The notes beneath the pieces are model-generated. The model was not told the origin of the DNA. It saw only the letters and a list, made by a program, of their open reading frames with translations, and did no database searches. A stretch of 7,077 nucleotides of DNA from Novosphingobium sp. (GTDB taxonomy: Bacteria; Pseudomonadota; Alphaproteobacteria; Sphingomonadales; Sphingomonadaceae): positions 1 to 7,077 of the forward strand of contig JADYXV010000117.1 of assembly GCA_020853995.1 (NCBI GenBank), written 5' to 3'. Shown piece by piece: positions 1 through 5,455 of the stretch. How positions within the stretch are numbered: position 1 is the stretch's first letter; every line of letters begins with the position of its first letter. The position numbers and the translations under genes were made by a program.

Positions 1-1651
1 AGTTCGGGATGATCGAGGGATCTTGTGAGCCCTCCATTCCCTGCAGATCTTCAGGCACGCTGCGCAGGCCGAACAGTCCGTCAGGCGTGTCGGCGCTCGA
101 AAGCGTGCCACCCCAAGTGTCGTTCTGGATAACGCCAAAGGCCGTGCGGACTTTGTTGTCGGTGTACGTTACGCCGAAGTCGAGGCTGTCGATGATCGAT
201 GAATCAAAGTCATAGCCGCCCTTAAGCGATACTTCATTGATCCGGTCACGCATGTAAGCATTGCGGAAGGCGTTGCCTGCCGGGCGGATGTTGCCGGCGT
301 TGATTTCTGAACCGGGTGCCATCGTCACCGAGATGACCGGCATATCGGTGGTGAAATCAACCCGTTGCGATTGCACGCCAAAGATTGCGCTGCCGACCGC
401 GATACCGCTGCCATAAGGCGAGGTCGGCTTGCTTTCAGCGGTTGAATGATGGCCGTCAAGTTCCAGACGAAGACCGCCCGGGCCATCCCACTTCAGATTT
501 CCGCCAATCGAATTGTTGACCGAACGGTTGGCCGCCACCGCACCGGTAATGGCCAGATCCTTGCCCGGGCCAAACTGCTCGGCATAGAAGTTCGGGCCTG
601 CCGCAGGGCCATCGGTCCAGCTGCTGCTGGTGTCGCCATGGTTGAACCAGACTCCGATGCTGTTGGTGCGCGCATCGATCTTGTTCGATGAATAGGTGTA
701 GTCCACCGTTGCAACCAGCGTATCGGTTGGCTTGAACTGCAATACGGCTTGGCCGTTGATGCGTTCGCGTGTGAACGAGGTGAAATCGTAACCTGCGTTC
801 TGCGTTACCTGATAGGTGTCCGTCGGCCCGGGGCGGTTGGTGATGTTGGCAAAGCCCGGGCTGCCCGGTGTTGCCAGCGAACCCCAGTTGTTTTCATTGC
901 CCAGATAGCCTTCACGCCAACCGGCAGCAAACTGTGCCTGGCTGCCCTTGCGAAGCTGGTAGGCACCGCTGAGCAGAATGCCGATGCGGCCATCAGCGAA
1001 AGTATCGCTGACGATCCCTGAAACTTCCGGCGTGATCGGCTTGCTGTCAAAACGCGAGGTATCGTAAACAGCCTTGGCGCCGATGCTGCCCTGGAAGCCG
1101 TTACGATCAAGCGGACGTGCCGTCTTGATGTTGATAACCGAGCCGATACCGCCCGATGCCAGCGTGGCGCGGCCCGACTTGTAAACTTCGACGCCCGAAA
1201 TGCCTTCAGAGGCAAGGTTGACGAAGTCGAAGCTGCGCGATGCCGGTGCGCCGTTGCTGCCACCAAGGGTGGAGGTTGGCATTTGCCGGCCGTTGAGAAT
1301 GACAAGGTTGAAGTCCGGACCAAAGCCGCGAACGGTTACAGTCGAACCTTCACCGCTGTTGCGGTCGATCGAAACGCCCGTGATGCGCTGAAGCGATTCA
1401 GCAAGGTTTGTGTCAGGAAATTTGCCGATGTCTTCAGCGGAAATGGCATCAACCACACCTTGACCGGCGCGCTTGATATCAAGCGATTGCTTGAGGCTGG
1501 CCCGGATGCCGGTAACCACGATGCCGTTTGCGCTGTCGTCTGGCAGCTCTTCGGCGCTCTGCGCCAGAACCGGCTGGGCGCTGCTCAACAATGCCAGCGC
1601 GGAAACGCTGATGGCGCTGATCGAACGCACGCGCCTTGCAAAACCCTTCAT
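1..1651 (-). CDS. TonB-dependent outer-membrane receptor (N-terminal part, C-terminus outside window)
   Basis: This is a TonB-dependent receptor that would import a scarce ligand across the outer membrane using TonB/ExbBD energy. I translated the minus strand from the ATG at 1651; the frame stays open to position 1, giving 550 residues. Residues 1-30 look like a Sec signal peptide (basic RR start, hydrophobic core, VLA cleavage before Gln31). A TonB-box-like IVVTG lies at about 44-48. The plug domain follows, with VVDAISAEDIGKFPD at about 66-80, ESLQRITGVSIDR, TVRGFGPDFN and LASGGIGSVINI (about 164-175). The remainder reads as alternating beta-barrel strands. This style matches the Xanthomonas/Caulobacter TonB receptor subfamily, usually about 850-1000 residues, so roughly the last third or more is missing. 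A GGGGAG ribosome site lies just before the ATG. The ligand cannot be told from sequence; the operator-like sites upstream suggest a sugar, by inference. Confidence 0.93.
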   Translation of the reverse strand, partial: MKGFARRVRSISAISVSALALLSSAQPVLAQSAEELPDDSANGIVVTGIRASLKQSLDIKRAGQGVVDAISAEDIGKFPDTNLAESLQRITGVSIDRNSGEGSTVTVRGFGPDFNLVILNGRQMPTSTLGGSNGAPASRSFDFVNLASEGISGVEVYKSGRATLASGGIGSVINIKTARPLDRNGFQGSIGAKAVYDTSRFDSKPITPEVSGIVSDTFADGRIGILLSGAYQLRKGSQAQFAAGWREGYLGNENNWGSLATPGSPGFANITNRPGPTDTYQVTQNAGYDFTSFTRERINGQAVLQFKPTDTLVATVDYTYSSNKIDARTNSIGVWFNHGDTSSSWTDGPAAGPNFYAEQFGPGKDLAITGAVAANRSVNNSIGGNLKWDGPGGLRLELDGHHSTAESKPTSPYGSGIAVGSAIFGVQSQRVDFTTDMPVISVTMAPGSEINAGNIRPAGNAFRNAYMRDRINEVSLKGGYDFDSSIIDSLDFGVTYTDNKVRTAFGVIQNDTWGGTLSSADTPDGLFGLRSVPEDLQGMEGSQDPSIIPN

Positions 1652-1663
1652 ATCTCACTCCCC
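1649..1663 (-). promoter_or_regulatory. Ribosome binding site and start of the TonB receptor
   Basis: On the minus strand GGGGAG precedes ATG (1651-1649) by about 6 bases. This fixes the start of the receptor, and the signal peptide begins immediately at this Met, which supports the choice. Confidence 0.75.
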
Positions 1664-1691
1664 TGATGCGATCCGACTCAAGTCGCCGCGT

Positions 1692-1721
1692 TGATAACGT
1701 TCATTTGAATGATAACGTTCA
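1692..1721. promoter_or_regulatory. Tandem operator-like sites, probably for a LacI-family repressor
   Basis: The 12-mer TGATAACGTTCA occurs twice, at 1692-1703 and 1710-1721, with starts 18 bp apart. Each copy is centred on the palindrome AACGTT with TGAT/TCA flanks. LacI/GalR-family operators commonly have a central CG with AACGTT-like symmetric cores and TGA/TCA arms, and such repressors often control TonB receptor genes for sugars in Sphingomonadales and Xanthomonas/Caulobacter. The copies flank the -10 of the receptor promoter. The repeats are seen directly; the regulator family is inferred, and no regulator gene lies in this window. Confidence 0.55.
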
Positions 1722-1730
1722 CTTCGTCAA
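1703..1730 (-). promoter_or_regulatory. Candidate sigma70-type promoter of the TonB receptor
   Basis: On the minus strand a CTTGACG box (TTGACG at 1730-1725) is followed after 16 bp by TCAAAT (1708-1703), which matches the -10 consensus at four of six positions. The -35 match is strong for alphaproteobacteria. The -10 is weaker, so the exact placement is tentative. The two operator-like repeats lie in the spacer and directly downstream of the -10, as expected for a repressed promoter. Confidence 0.5.
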
Positions 1731-1938
1731 GCGCTATGGCCCGTCAGCAACATGCACTTGTGGTCAATTCGCCAATTCCGCCGTTGTTGCTGATGATGCC
1801 ATGCATGCAGGCAAGCCCGGCCTCGGGGTGACAATATTCACGGCAGTTTCGGCGTCGAACGCTTCGAGGTTCCGCTAGGTCTGCCTCATGCGTATTAGTT
1901 CGTATCGGGGCAGAGGCATTGGCAAAGCACGTTTGATG

Positions 1939-1954
1939 CGGATTTCAAAATCCG
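1939..1954 (+). repeat. Small hairpin upstream of the CZB gene
   Basis: CGGATT (1939-1944) and AATCCG (1949-1954) form a perfect 6-bp stem with a TCAA tetraloop. It lies 45 bp before the CZB start codon and has no T-tract, so it is not a normal terminator. It could be part of a structured leader or a protein-binding site. I could not match it to a known riboswitch class. Confidence 0.35.
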
Positions 1955-1999
1955 GGTTGGTTACGGGAGCCACAGAACAGAACTGTAAGGTCTTAATTG

Positions 2000-2410
2000 A
2001 TGCGCACCCAGAACATGATCAAAGAAATCAACGATGCCATCGGTGCACATGGCATGTGGAAAATGCGGCTGCGTACCGCCATCAGTTCAGGCGCTGGCGA
2101 CGTTCATTCAAGTACGGCGCGCTGCGATGACAAGTGCGCTTTTGGCAAATGGCTTTATGGCCCGACGCTTGATGCAGATACGCGCGCGGGCAAGCCCTAT
2201 CAGGTCATCCGACGTCTTCATGCAGAGTTCCACCAGCTTGCGGGCGATGTTCTGGCGAATGTTGAAAAAGGCAATCAGAACGGTGCCGAGCAGATCTTTA
2301 CCGGCCCCTATGTCGAAAAATCCGAAAGGCTGGTTTTGGGCCTGACCAAGTGGAAAGGCGAACTTCTGCGCGGCTCTGTTTTGGGCACAGGCACTCCGCT
2401 AGCCGGGTGA
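2000..2410 (+). CDS. Stand-alone CZB (chemoreceptor zinc-binding) domain protein
   Basis: This encodes a 136-residue soluble protein consisting essentially of one CZB-type domain, a four-helix bundle that binds zinc and is normally attached to chemoreceptors or to diguanylate cyclases such as DgcZ. The fingerprint is visible: His17-x-x-Trp20-Lys21, then Cys42 and Cys46 in CDDKCAFGKWLYG (42-54), then His74-x-x-x-His78 in LHAEFH. Expected zinc ligands are His17, Cys46, His74 and His78. No transmembrane segment, HAMP, MCP signalling or GGDEF domain is present. I chose the ATG at 2000 because TAAGG (1986-1990) lies 9 bp upstream; the adjoining TTG at 1997 and the ATG at 2015 are less well placed. 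The gene is divergent from the TonB receptor. A role as a zinc or redox sensor that acts on a separate partner is inference. Confidence 0.85.
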   Translation: MRTQNMIKEINDAIGAHGMWKMRLRTAISSGAGDVHSSTARCDDKCAFGKWLYGPTLDADTRAGKPYQVIRRLHAEFHQLAGDVLANVEKGNQNGAEQIFTGPYVEKSERLVLGLTKWKGELLRGSVLGTGTPLAG

Positions 2411-2423
2411 TTTCCGGCTAGCG
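2397..2423. terminator. Hairpin between convergent genes, possible bidirectional terminator
   Basis: CGCTAGCCGG (2397-2406) and CCGGCTAGCG (2414-2423) form a perfect 10-bp stem with a 7-base loop. The stem overlaps the CZB stop codon (TGA at 2408-2410 lies in the loop) and sits 14 bp beyond the stop of the convergent dienelactone hydrolase. The following T-tract is poor on both strands, so efficiency is uncertain; position and symmetry favour a shared terminator. Confidence 0.6.
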
Positions 2424-2437
2424 TTGGCGGCATTTAC

Positions 2438-3322
2438 CTAAAGGTTCGCTGCGAACAGGGCTAGCATCCGGCCCCACGCCTTTTCGGCTTGTTCGGGGTC
2501 ATAGATCGGGGCGTCTACGGTGCACCAGCCGTGCTGGGCTGGGTATACTTCGATTTCAGCGGGGCGGCCTGCGGCATCGGCGGCGGCGCGAAGGGCGGTT
2601 TTTTCATCAGGGGCGCGTTCATCATCGTTTTGGGCGATGGCGATGAGGTAGGCGGCCTTTGTTTGTGCCATCAGTTTGCTGGGGGCATCGGGGCTATCGC
2701 CTGCAAGGCCGGCGCCGTGGAATGATGCGGCGGCACCGACGCGGGACGGGTTGGCAAAGGCGGTGCGAACGGTGAACGGCCCGCCCATGCAATAGCCGCA
2801 GCTGCCGATGCGCTTTTTGGTATCGACTTCTTTCTGGCCATCGAGCCAAGCCACAAAAGCGCCTGCATCAGCGATGGTGCCTGCTGGCGAGATTTTGGCG
2901 ATCATCGGTTGCAGCTTTTCGCGGCCTTCGGGGGTGCGCCATTCCATCAGCGAACCCATGATCGGAGCAGGGCTTGAGCGATAATACTGGTTGACCACCA
3001 GCACGGCGAAACCGGCTGTCGCAAGACGCGTGCCCATGCGGATATAGGCATCACGCAGCCCTGCGATGTCGGGCCACATGATAACGGCGGGATGTTTGCC
3101 CTTTGCCGGATAGACGAAGAAGGCGTCGGCTTTGCCATCGGGGGTGTCGATGGTGACAGTGCGGCTTAAAGTGGCGGGACCGGTAACTTCGGTTGCGGTG
3201 GTGCAACCCGGCATCAGCGAAAGTGCAGCCATGCCGGCGCTCATGGTCGCAAAATCGCGCCGGTTCAGACCCTTGTTGCGCAGCCATGCAGCATTTTCGG
3301 CTTCGGTCATCTCATCGCACAT
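2438..3322 (-). CDS. Dienelactone hydrolase family protein with Tat/lipoprotein-type signal
   Basis: This is an alpha/beta-hydrolase-fold enzyme of the dienelactone hydrolase family (294 residues from the chosen start). Residues 20-40 form a twin-arginine export signal: NRRDF at 20-24, a hydrophobic stretch and MPGC ending at Cys40, which resembles a lipobox, so a Tat-exported periplasmic lipoprotein is likely. The catalytic triad is visible as nucleophile Cys178 in GYCMGG, an acid at Asp233 or Asp234 (QNDDERAP), and His264 in QHGWC. The WPDIAGLR and GFAVLVVNQYYR segments are also typical of the family. The start at ATG 3322 is supported by AAAGGAG 9 bp upstream; a GTG at 3358 in frame is less likely. 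Classic members hydrolyse dienelactone in chlorocatechol breakdown, but no such pathway genes are nearby, so the substrate is unknown. Confidence 0.88.
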   Translation of the reverse strand: MCDEMTEAENAAWLRNKGLNRRDFATMSAGMAALSLMPGCTTATEVTGPATLSRTVTIDTPDGKADAFFVYPAKGKHPAVIMWPDIAGLRDAYIRMGTRLATAGFAVLVVNQYYRSSPAPIMGSLMEWRTPEGREKLQPMIAKISPAGTIADAGAFVAWLDGQKEVDTKKRIGSCGYCMGGPFTVRTAFANPSRVGAAASFHGAGLAGDSPDAPSKLMAQTKAAYLIAIAQNDDERAPDEKTALRAAADAAGRPAEIEVYPAQHGWCTVDAPIYDPEQAEKAWGRMLALFAANL

Positions 3323-3356
3323 GGGTTTGCGCTCCTTTGGTATCCGTCCACGAAGC

Positions 3357-3384
3357 ACGATAGCGGTGCGGGCAGAGCCTGCAA
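3357..3384 (-). promoter_or_regulatory. Weak candidate promoter of the dienelactone hydrolase gene
   Basis: On the minus strand TTGCAG (3384-3379) and TATCGT (3362-3357) are separated by 16 bp, about 35 bp upstream of the ATG at 3322. If real, transcription would begin downstream of the alternative GTG at 3358, which supports the shorter protein. The -35 match is only partial. Confidence 0.3.
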
Positions 3385-3440
3385 GCGCCTTGGTGCGTGC
3401 CTTTCAGGTCATGTCGTCGTGCAGGATGTGTGTCCCCGCA

Positions 3441-3629
3441 TCAGCTTGAGACGTGTCCGATCCGGCTCAGTGCGGTTGCCGCAGTGCGGCGGAAGGCTTC
3501 GTGATCACGCGCAGAGATGCCCTTTAACAGGCTGGCGTTGACCAGAACCTTGAGGATGCGGATGCGGTCTGCTTGGTGGCCTTGCGGTAGGGGGTGTGTC
3601 GGTGCCCCTCCCGCTTGCGGGAAGGGCAC
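3441..3629 (-). CDS. Hypothetical small ORF or remnant, coding-like codon use
   Basis: A 62-codon open frame lies between the two minus-strand hydrolase genes and starts 7 bp after the COG2945-type hydrolase stop. I do not recognise it. From about residue 19 to the end (ADRIRILKVLVNASLLKGIS... to IGHVSS) the codons are GC-ending and the peptide reads like helical protein. The first about 18 residues (PFPQAGGAPTHPLPQG) are low-complexity and are encoded partly within the hairpin at 3602-3629. The only available start is GTG at 3629, inside that hairpin, with no good ribosome site. It may be a small cotranscribed gene, the 3' remnant of a larger gene cut by a deletion, or chance. Confidence is low. 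Confidence 0.25.
   Translation of the reverse strand: MPFPQAGGAPTHPLPQGHQADRIRILKVLVNASLLKGISARDHEAFRRTAATALSRIGHVSS
3602..3629. terminator. GC-rich hairpin behind the COG2945-type hydrolase gene
   Basis: GTGCCCCTCCCGC (3602-3614) and GCGGGAAGGGCAC (3617-3629) form a 13-bp stem with one mismatch and a two-base TT centre. It begins 6 bp after the hydrolase stop (TAA at 3638-3636, minus), so it may end that transcript. There is no T-run after it on the minus strand. The CCCTCCCGC/GCGGGAAGGG pattern resembles short dispersed intergenic repeats of sphingomonads (recalled, not checked), so it may be a repeat element instead. Confidence 0.5.
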
Positions 3630-3635
3630 GGAATC

Positions 3636-4292
3636 TTAGCGGATCGGGCATTCCGGTGAGAGGCGGAAATCGAGGTAATTGTCGACGGCGCGCATCATGT
3701 CATCCATTTCGTTTTCGAAGAAATGGTTGGCGCGCGGGATTTCATCGTGATGGATGGTGATGTGCTTTTGCGTGCGCAGCTTGTCGACCAGCTTTTGCAC
3801 GGCGTTTGGCGTGACCACCGTATCCGAGGTGCCCTGCACGATGATGCCCGAAGCAGGGCAAGGTGCAAGGAAGCTGAAATCATACATGTTTGCAGGCGGC
3901 GCGACCGAGATGAAGCCGCGGATTTCCGGACGGCGCATCAGCAACTGCATGCCGATCAGTGCGCCGAACGAATATCCCGCGATCCACGTGGTGCTGGCTT
4001 CGGGGTGGATGGACTGCACCCAATCGAGCGCCGAGGCTGCATCGGACAATTCGCCAATGCCGTTGTCGAACGAACCCTGGCTGCGGCCGACACCACGGAA
4101 ATTGAACCGCAATGTGGCAAATCCGCGCGCGACGAATGTCTTGTACATGGCCTGCGTGATGCGATCGTTCATCGTGCCGCCCGCTTGCGGGTGCGGATGC
4201 AGGATCATCGCCACGGGCGCACGCGGTCGCGACGCGGGTTGGAAACGGCCTTCGAGGCGGCCTTCTGGACCGGGAAAAATGACTGAGGGCAT
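3636..4292 (-). CDS. COG2945-type alpha/beta hydrolase
   Basis: A 218-residue cytoplasmic alpha/beta hydrolase. The family pattern is clear: HPHPQAGGTMND at 32-43, LRFNFRGVGRSQGSFDNGIGE at 61-81, nucleophile Ser108 in GYSFGA, acid Asp157 in GTSDTVV, and His190 in RANHFF. No signal peptide or membrane segment is seen. The start at 4292 (MPSVIFPGPEGRLEG) gives the usual family length; the open frame extends further upstream to 4511 but that part overlaps the divergent cysteine desulfurase and reads as noise. The ribosome site is weak (ACAGG a few bases upstream). The reaction is unknown. Members of this family are often found beside suf or cysteine desulfurase genes in alphaproteobacteria (recalled knowledge), and here the gene is divergent from a desulfurase, which suggests a functional link. 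Confidence 0.88.
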   Translation of the reverse strand: MPSVIFPGPEGRLEGRFQPASRPRAPVAMILHPHPQAGGTMNDRITQAMYKTFVARGFATLRFNFRGVGRSQGSFDNGIGELSDAASALDWVQSIHPEASTTWIAGYSFGALIGMQLLMRRPEIRGFISVAPPANMYDFSFLAPCPASGIIVQGTSDTVVTPNAVQKLVDKLRTQKHITIHHDEIPRANHFFENEMDDMMRAVDNYLDFRLSPECPIR

Positions 4293-4354
4293 TGCCTGTT
4301 CTGGTTGCCTGTGTTCTGGCCGGGTCGGCAGATGTTGCCGGGGCTGGGAAATGT

Positions 4355-4392
4355 GTTGCTGGCTATATAGAAAGCAACGTCCTAAAAGCAAC
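4355..4392. promoter_or_regulatory. AGCAAC repeat set around the TATATA box, possible operator
   Basis: GTTGCT at 4355-4360 and AGCAAC at 4373-4378 are an inverted pair separated by 12 bp, with TATATA exactly centred between them. A further copy, AAAGCAAC at 4385-4392, repeats the 4371-4378 copy in direct orientation 14 bp later. This arrangement over a divergent promoter is typical of a regulator-binding site. The regulator is not identifiable; an iron or iron-sulfur regulator would fit the neighbouring genes, but that is inference. Confidence 0.4.
4364..4391 (-). promoter_or_regulatory. Candidate promoter of the COG2945-type hydrolase gene
   Basis: On the minus strand TTGCTT (4391-4386) is followed after 16 bp by TATATA (4369-4364), about 70 bp upstream of the hydrolase ATG. 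The TATATA box is also readable on the plus strand, but a matching plus-strand -35 at proper spacing is absent. Confidence 0.45.
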
Positions 4393-4408
4393 TTTTCCGG
4401 AAATCCCT

Positions 4409-5455
4409 TTGCCAATCTATCTTGATTACGCTGCGACGACCCCGCTTCTGCCGCAAGCCCTGGCCGCGATGGAGGAGGGTTTTCGCATCTGGGCGAACCC
4501 TTCGAGCCCACATAAAGCGGGCCGTCAGGCGCGGGCAGCGCTGGAAGATGCGCGCGCGCGGGTTAAGGCGGCACTCGGCTGGAGCGGCGAAGTGATCTTC
4601 ACCAGCGGGGCGAGCGAGACGCTGGAACTGGCCATAAGGAAGACCGCGCCGGGCAAGAATGCCCGCATCATCACCAGCGCGGTTGAACATGAGGCCGTGT
4701 TGCGGCTTACACCTGATGCGTTGCGGGTGGGGGTTAGCTGCGATGGGGGGGTAAATCTTTCCCAATTGGAACAGGCGCTTGAAAGTGCAGTTCCGGCGCT
4801 CGTGGCGATCCAGCAGGTGAATAGCGAAACCGGTGTTGTGCAGGATTTGGCGGTGATTGCAGAACGGGTACGGGCTGCCGGATCCGTATTGCTGGTGGAT
4901 GCGGCGCAAGGCGCGGGCAAACTTGCCTTGCCGGCGGCGGACATGATTGCGCTTTCCGCGCACAAATTTGGCGGGCCGGTGGGGATTGGTGCACTGCTGG
5001 TGCGCGATTACGGTTTACTGGCGCCTATGGGCGGGCAAGAGCGCGGCTATCGCGCAGGGACCGAGCCTTTGCCACAGGTACTGGCAATGGCGGCGGCGCT
5101 TGAGGCGGGGCATGATTGGCTTGCGTCCGCTGCGGCCTTGCGCGAATCGCTGGAGAAACAGCTGGTCGGCATGGGGGCAGTTGCGATTGCCACCGATGCC
5201 GTGCGCAGCCCGACGATCGGGGCCTATCGCATGCCGGGGAAATCAAGTGCCGCCCAACTGATCCGGTTGGACGGGGCGGGGATCGCGGTTTCTGCAGGCA
5301 GCGCTTGTTCTTCGGGATCCTTGAAGGCAAGCCATGTGCTGACCGCGATGGGCGTTGAAGGATCGGGCGAAGTAATCCGCGTATCCATCGGACGGGAGAC
5401 GACGGCAGCAGATATTGCGCGGTTCGTGGCGGTGTGGCGGGAGGTTCGCGGATGA
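4409..5455 (+). CDS. Cysteine desulfurase, NifS/IscS-like (first of a tandem pair)
   Basis: A PLP-dependent class V aminotransferase-fold enzyme that takes sulfur from L-cysteine, leaving alanine and a persulfide for iron-sulfur cluster or thio-cofactor synthesis. Visible features are LDYAATTP at 5-12, TSGASETLELA at 65-75, PLP-stacking His94 (VEHEAV), the NSETGVVQD segment at 138-146, Asp164 and Gln167 (VDAAQ), PLP lysine Lys186 in SAHKFGGP, GGQERGYRAGT at 208-218, and the persulfide Cys300 in GSACSSGS. At 348 residues it is shorter than IscS (about 400). No ATG or GTG suits the start; TTG at 4409 places LDYAATTP at the usual distance from the N-terminus, with GGAAA at 4399-4403 as a weak ribosome site. 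The usual NNE is NSE here. It overlaps the next gene by four bases, so the pair is cotranslated. Confidence 0.9.
   Translation: MPIYLDYAATTPLLPQALAAMEEGFRIWANPSSPHKAGRQARAALEDARARVKAALGWSGEVIFTSGASETLELAIRKTAPGKNARIITSAVEHEAVLRLTPDALRVGVSCDGGVNLSQLEQALESAVPALVAIQQVNSETGVVQDLAVIAERVRAAGSVLLVDAAQGAGKLALPAADMIALSAHKFGGPVGIGALLVRDYGLLAPMGGQERGYRAGTEPLPQVLAMAAALEAGHDWLASAAALRESLEKQLVGMGAVAIATDAVRSPTIGAYRMPGKSSAAQLIRLDGAGIAVSAGSACSSGSLKASHVLTAMGVEGSGEVIRVSIGRETTAADIARFVAVWREVRG

Larger units (their letters stand above)
1652..1999. other. Divergent intergenic region between TonB receptor and CZB protein
   Basis: This 348-bp stretch separates two divergent genes. Its left part (1692-1730) holds the receptor promoter and operator repeats. 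Its right part holds a small hairpin at 1939-1954 and the ribosome site of the CZB gene. Between about 1731 and 1935 I see no convincing gene on either strand; the short open frames there have no recognisable motif, and coding use is unlike the neighbours. No confident promoter for the CZB gene was found. Confidence 0.6.
3323..3635. other. Intergenic region between two minus-strand hydrolase genes
   Basis: This 313-bp gap holds the GC-rich hairpin at 3602-3629, the doubtful 62-codon ORF at 3441-3629, and, near its left end, the weak promoter candidate and ribosome site (AAAGGAG, about 3332-3338) of the dienelactone hydrolase gene. Between about 3385 and 3440 I see nothing recognisable. Confidence 0.6.

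Noticed and set aside
805..1323. 172-residue minus-strand open frame
   Set aside because: It is an out-of-frame shadow of the TonB receptor, whose own frame gives a clear plug domain over the same bases.
1939..1975. tRNA 3' end or phage attachment site remnant
   Set aside because: A T-loop-like TTCAAAATCC and a nearby GCCA tempted me, but no cloverleaf can be built and no integrase is near.
3323..3358. GTG start at 3358 for the dienelactone hydrolase
   Set aside because: ATG at 3322 has a good AAAGGAG site at correct spacing, and the candidate -10 box covers the GTG.
4292..4408. N-terminal extension of the first desulfurase from a TTG at 4292
   Set aside because: The 39 extra residues have no family match, and the stretch is the divergent promoter region next to the hydrolase start.
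3723..4425. Long plus-strand open frames opposite the COG2945-type hydrolase
   Set aside because: They show no domain or motif, while the minus frame has a full catalytic triad; they are antisense shadows common in GC-rich DNA.
4293..4511. N-terminal extension of the COG2945-type hydrolase up to 4511
   Set aside because: It overlaps the desulfurase coding region on the other strand, is rich in Pro/Arg/Gln noise, and would make the protein far longer than the family norm.
4745..4751. Run of seven G in the first desulfurase as a phase-variable tract
   Set aside because: The run encodes Asp-Gly-Gly-Val in frame, the gene is intact across it, and seven G is short for GC-rich DNA.
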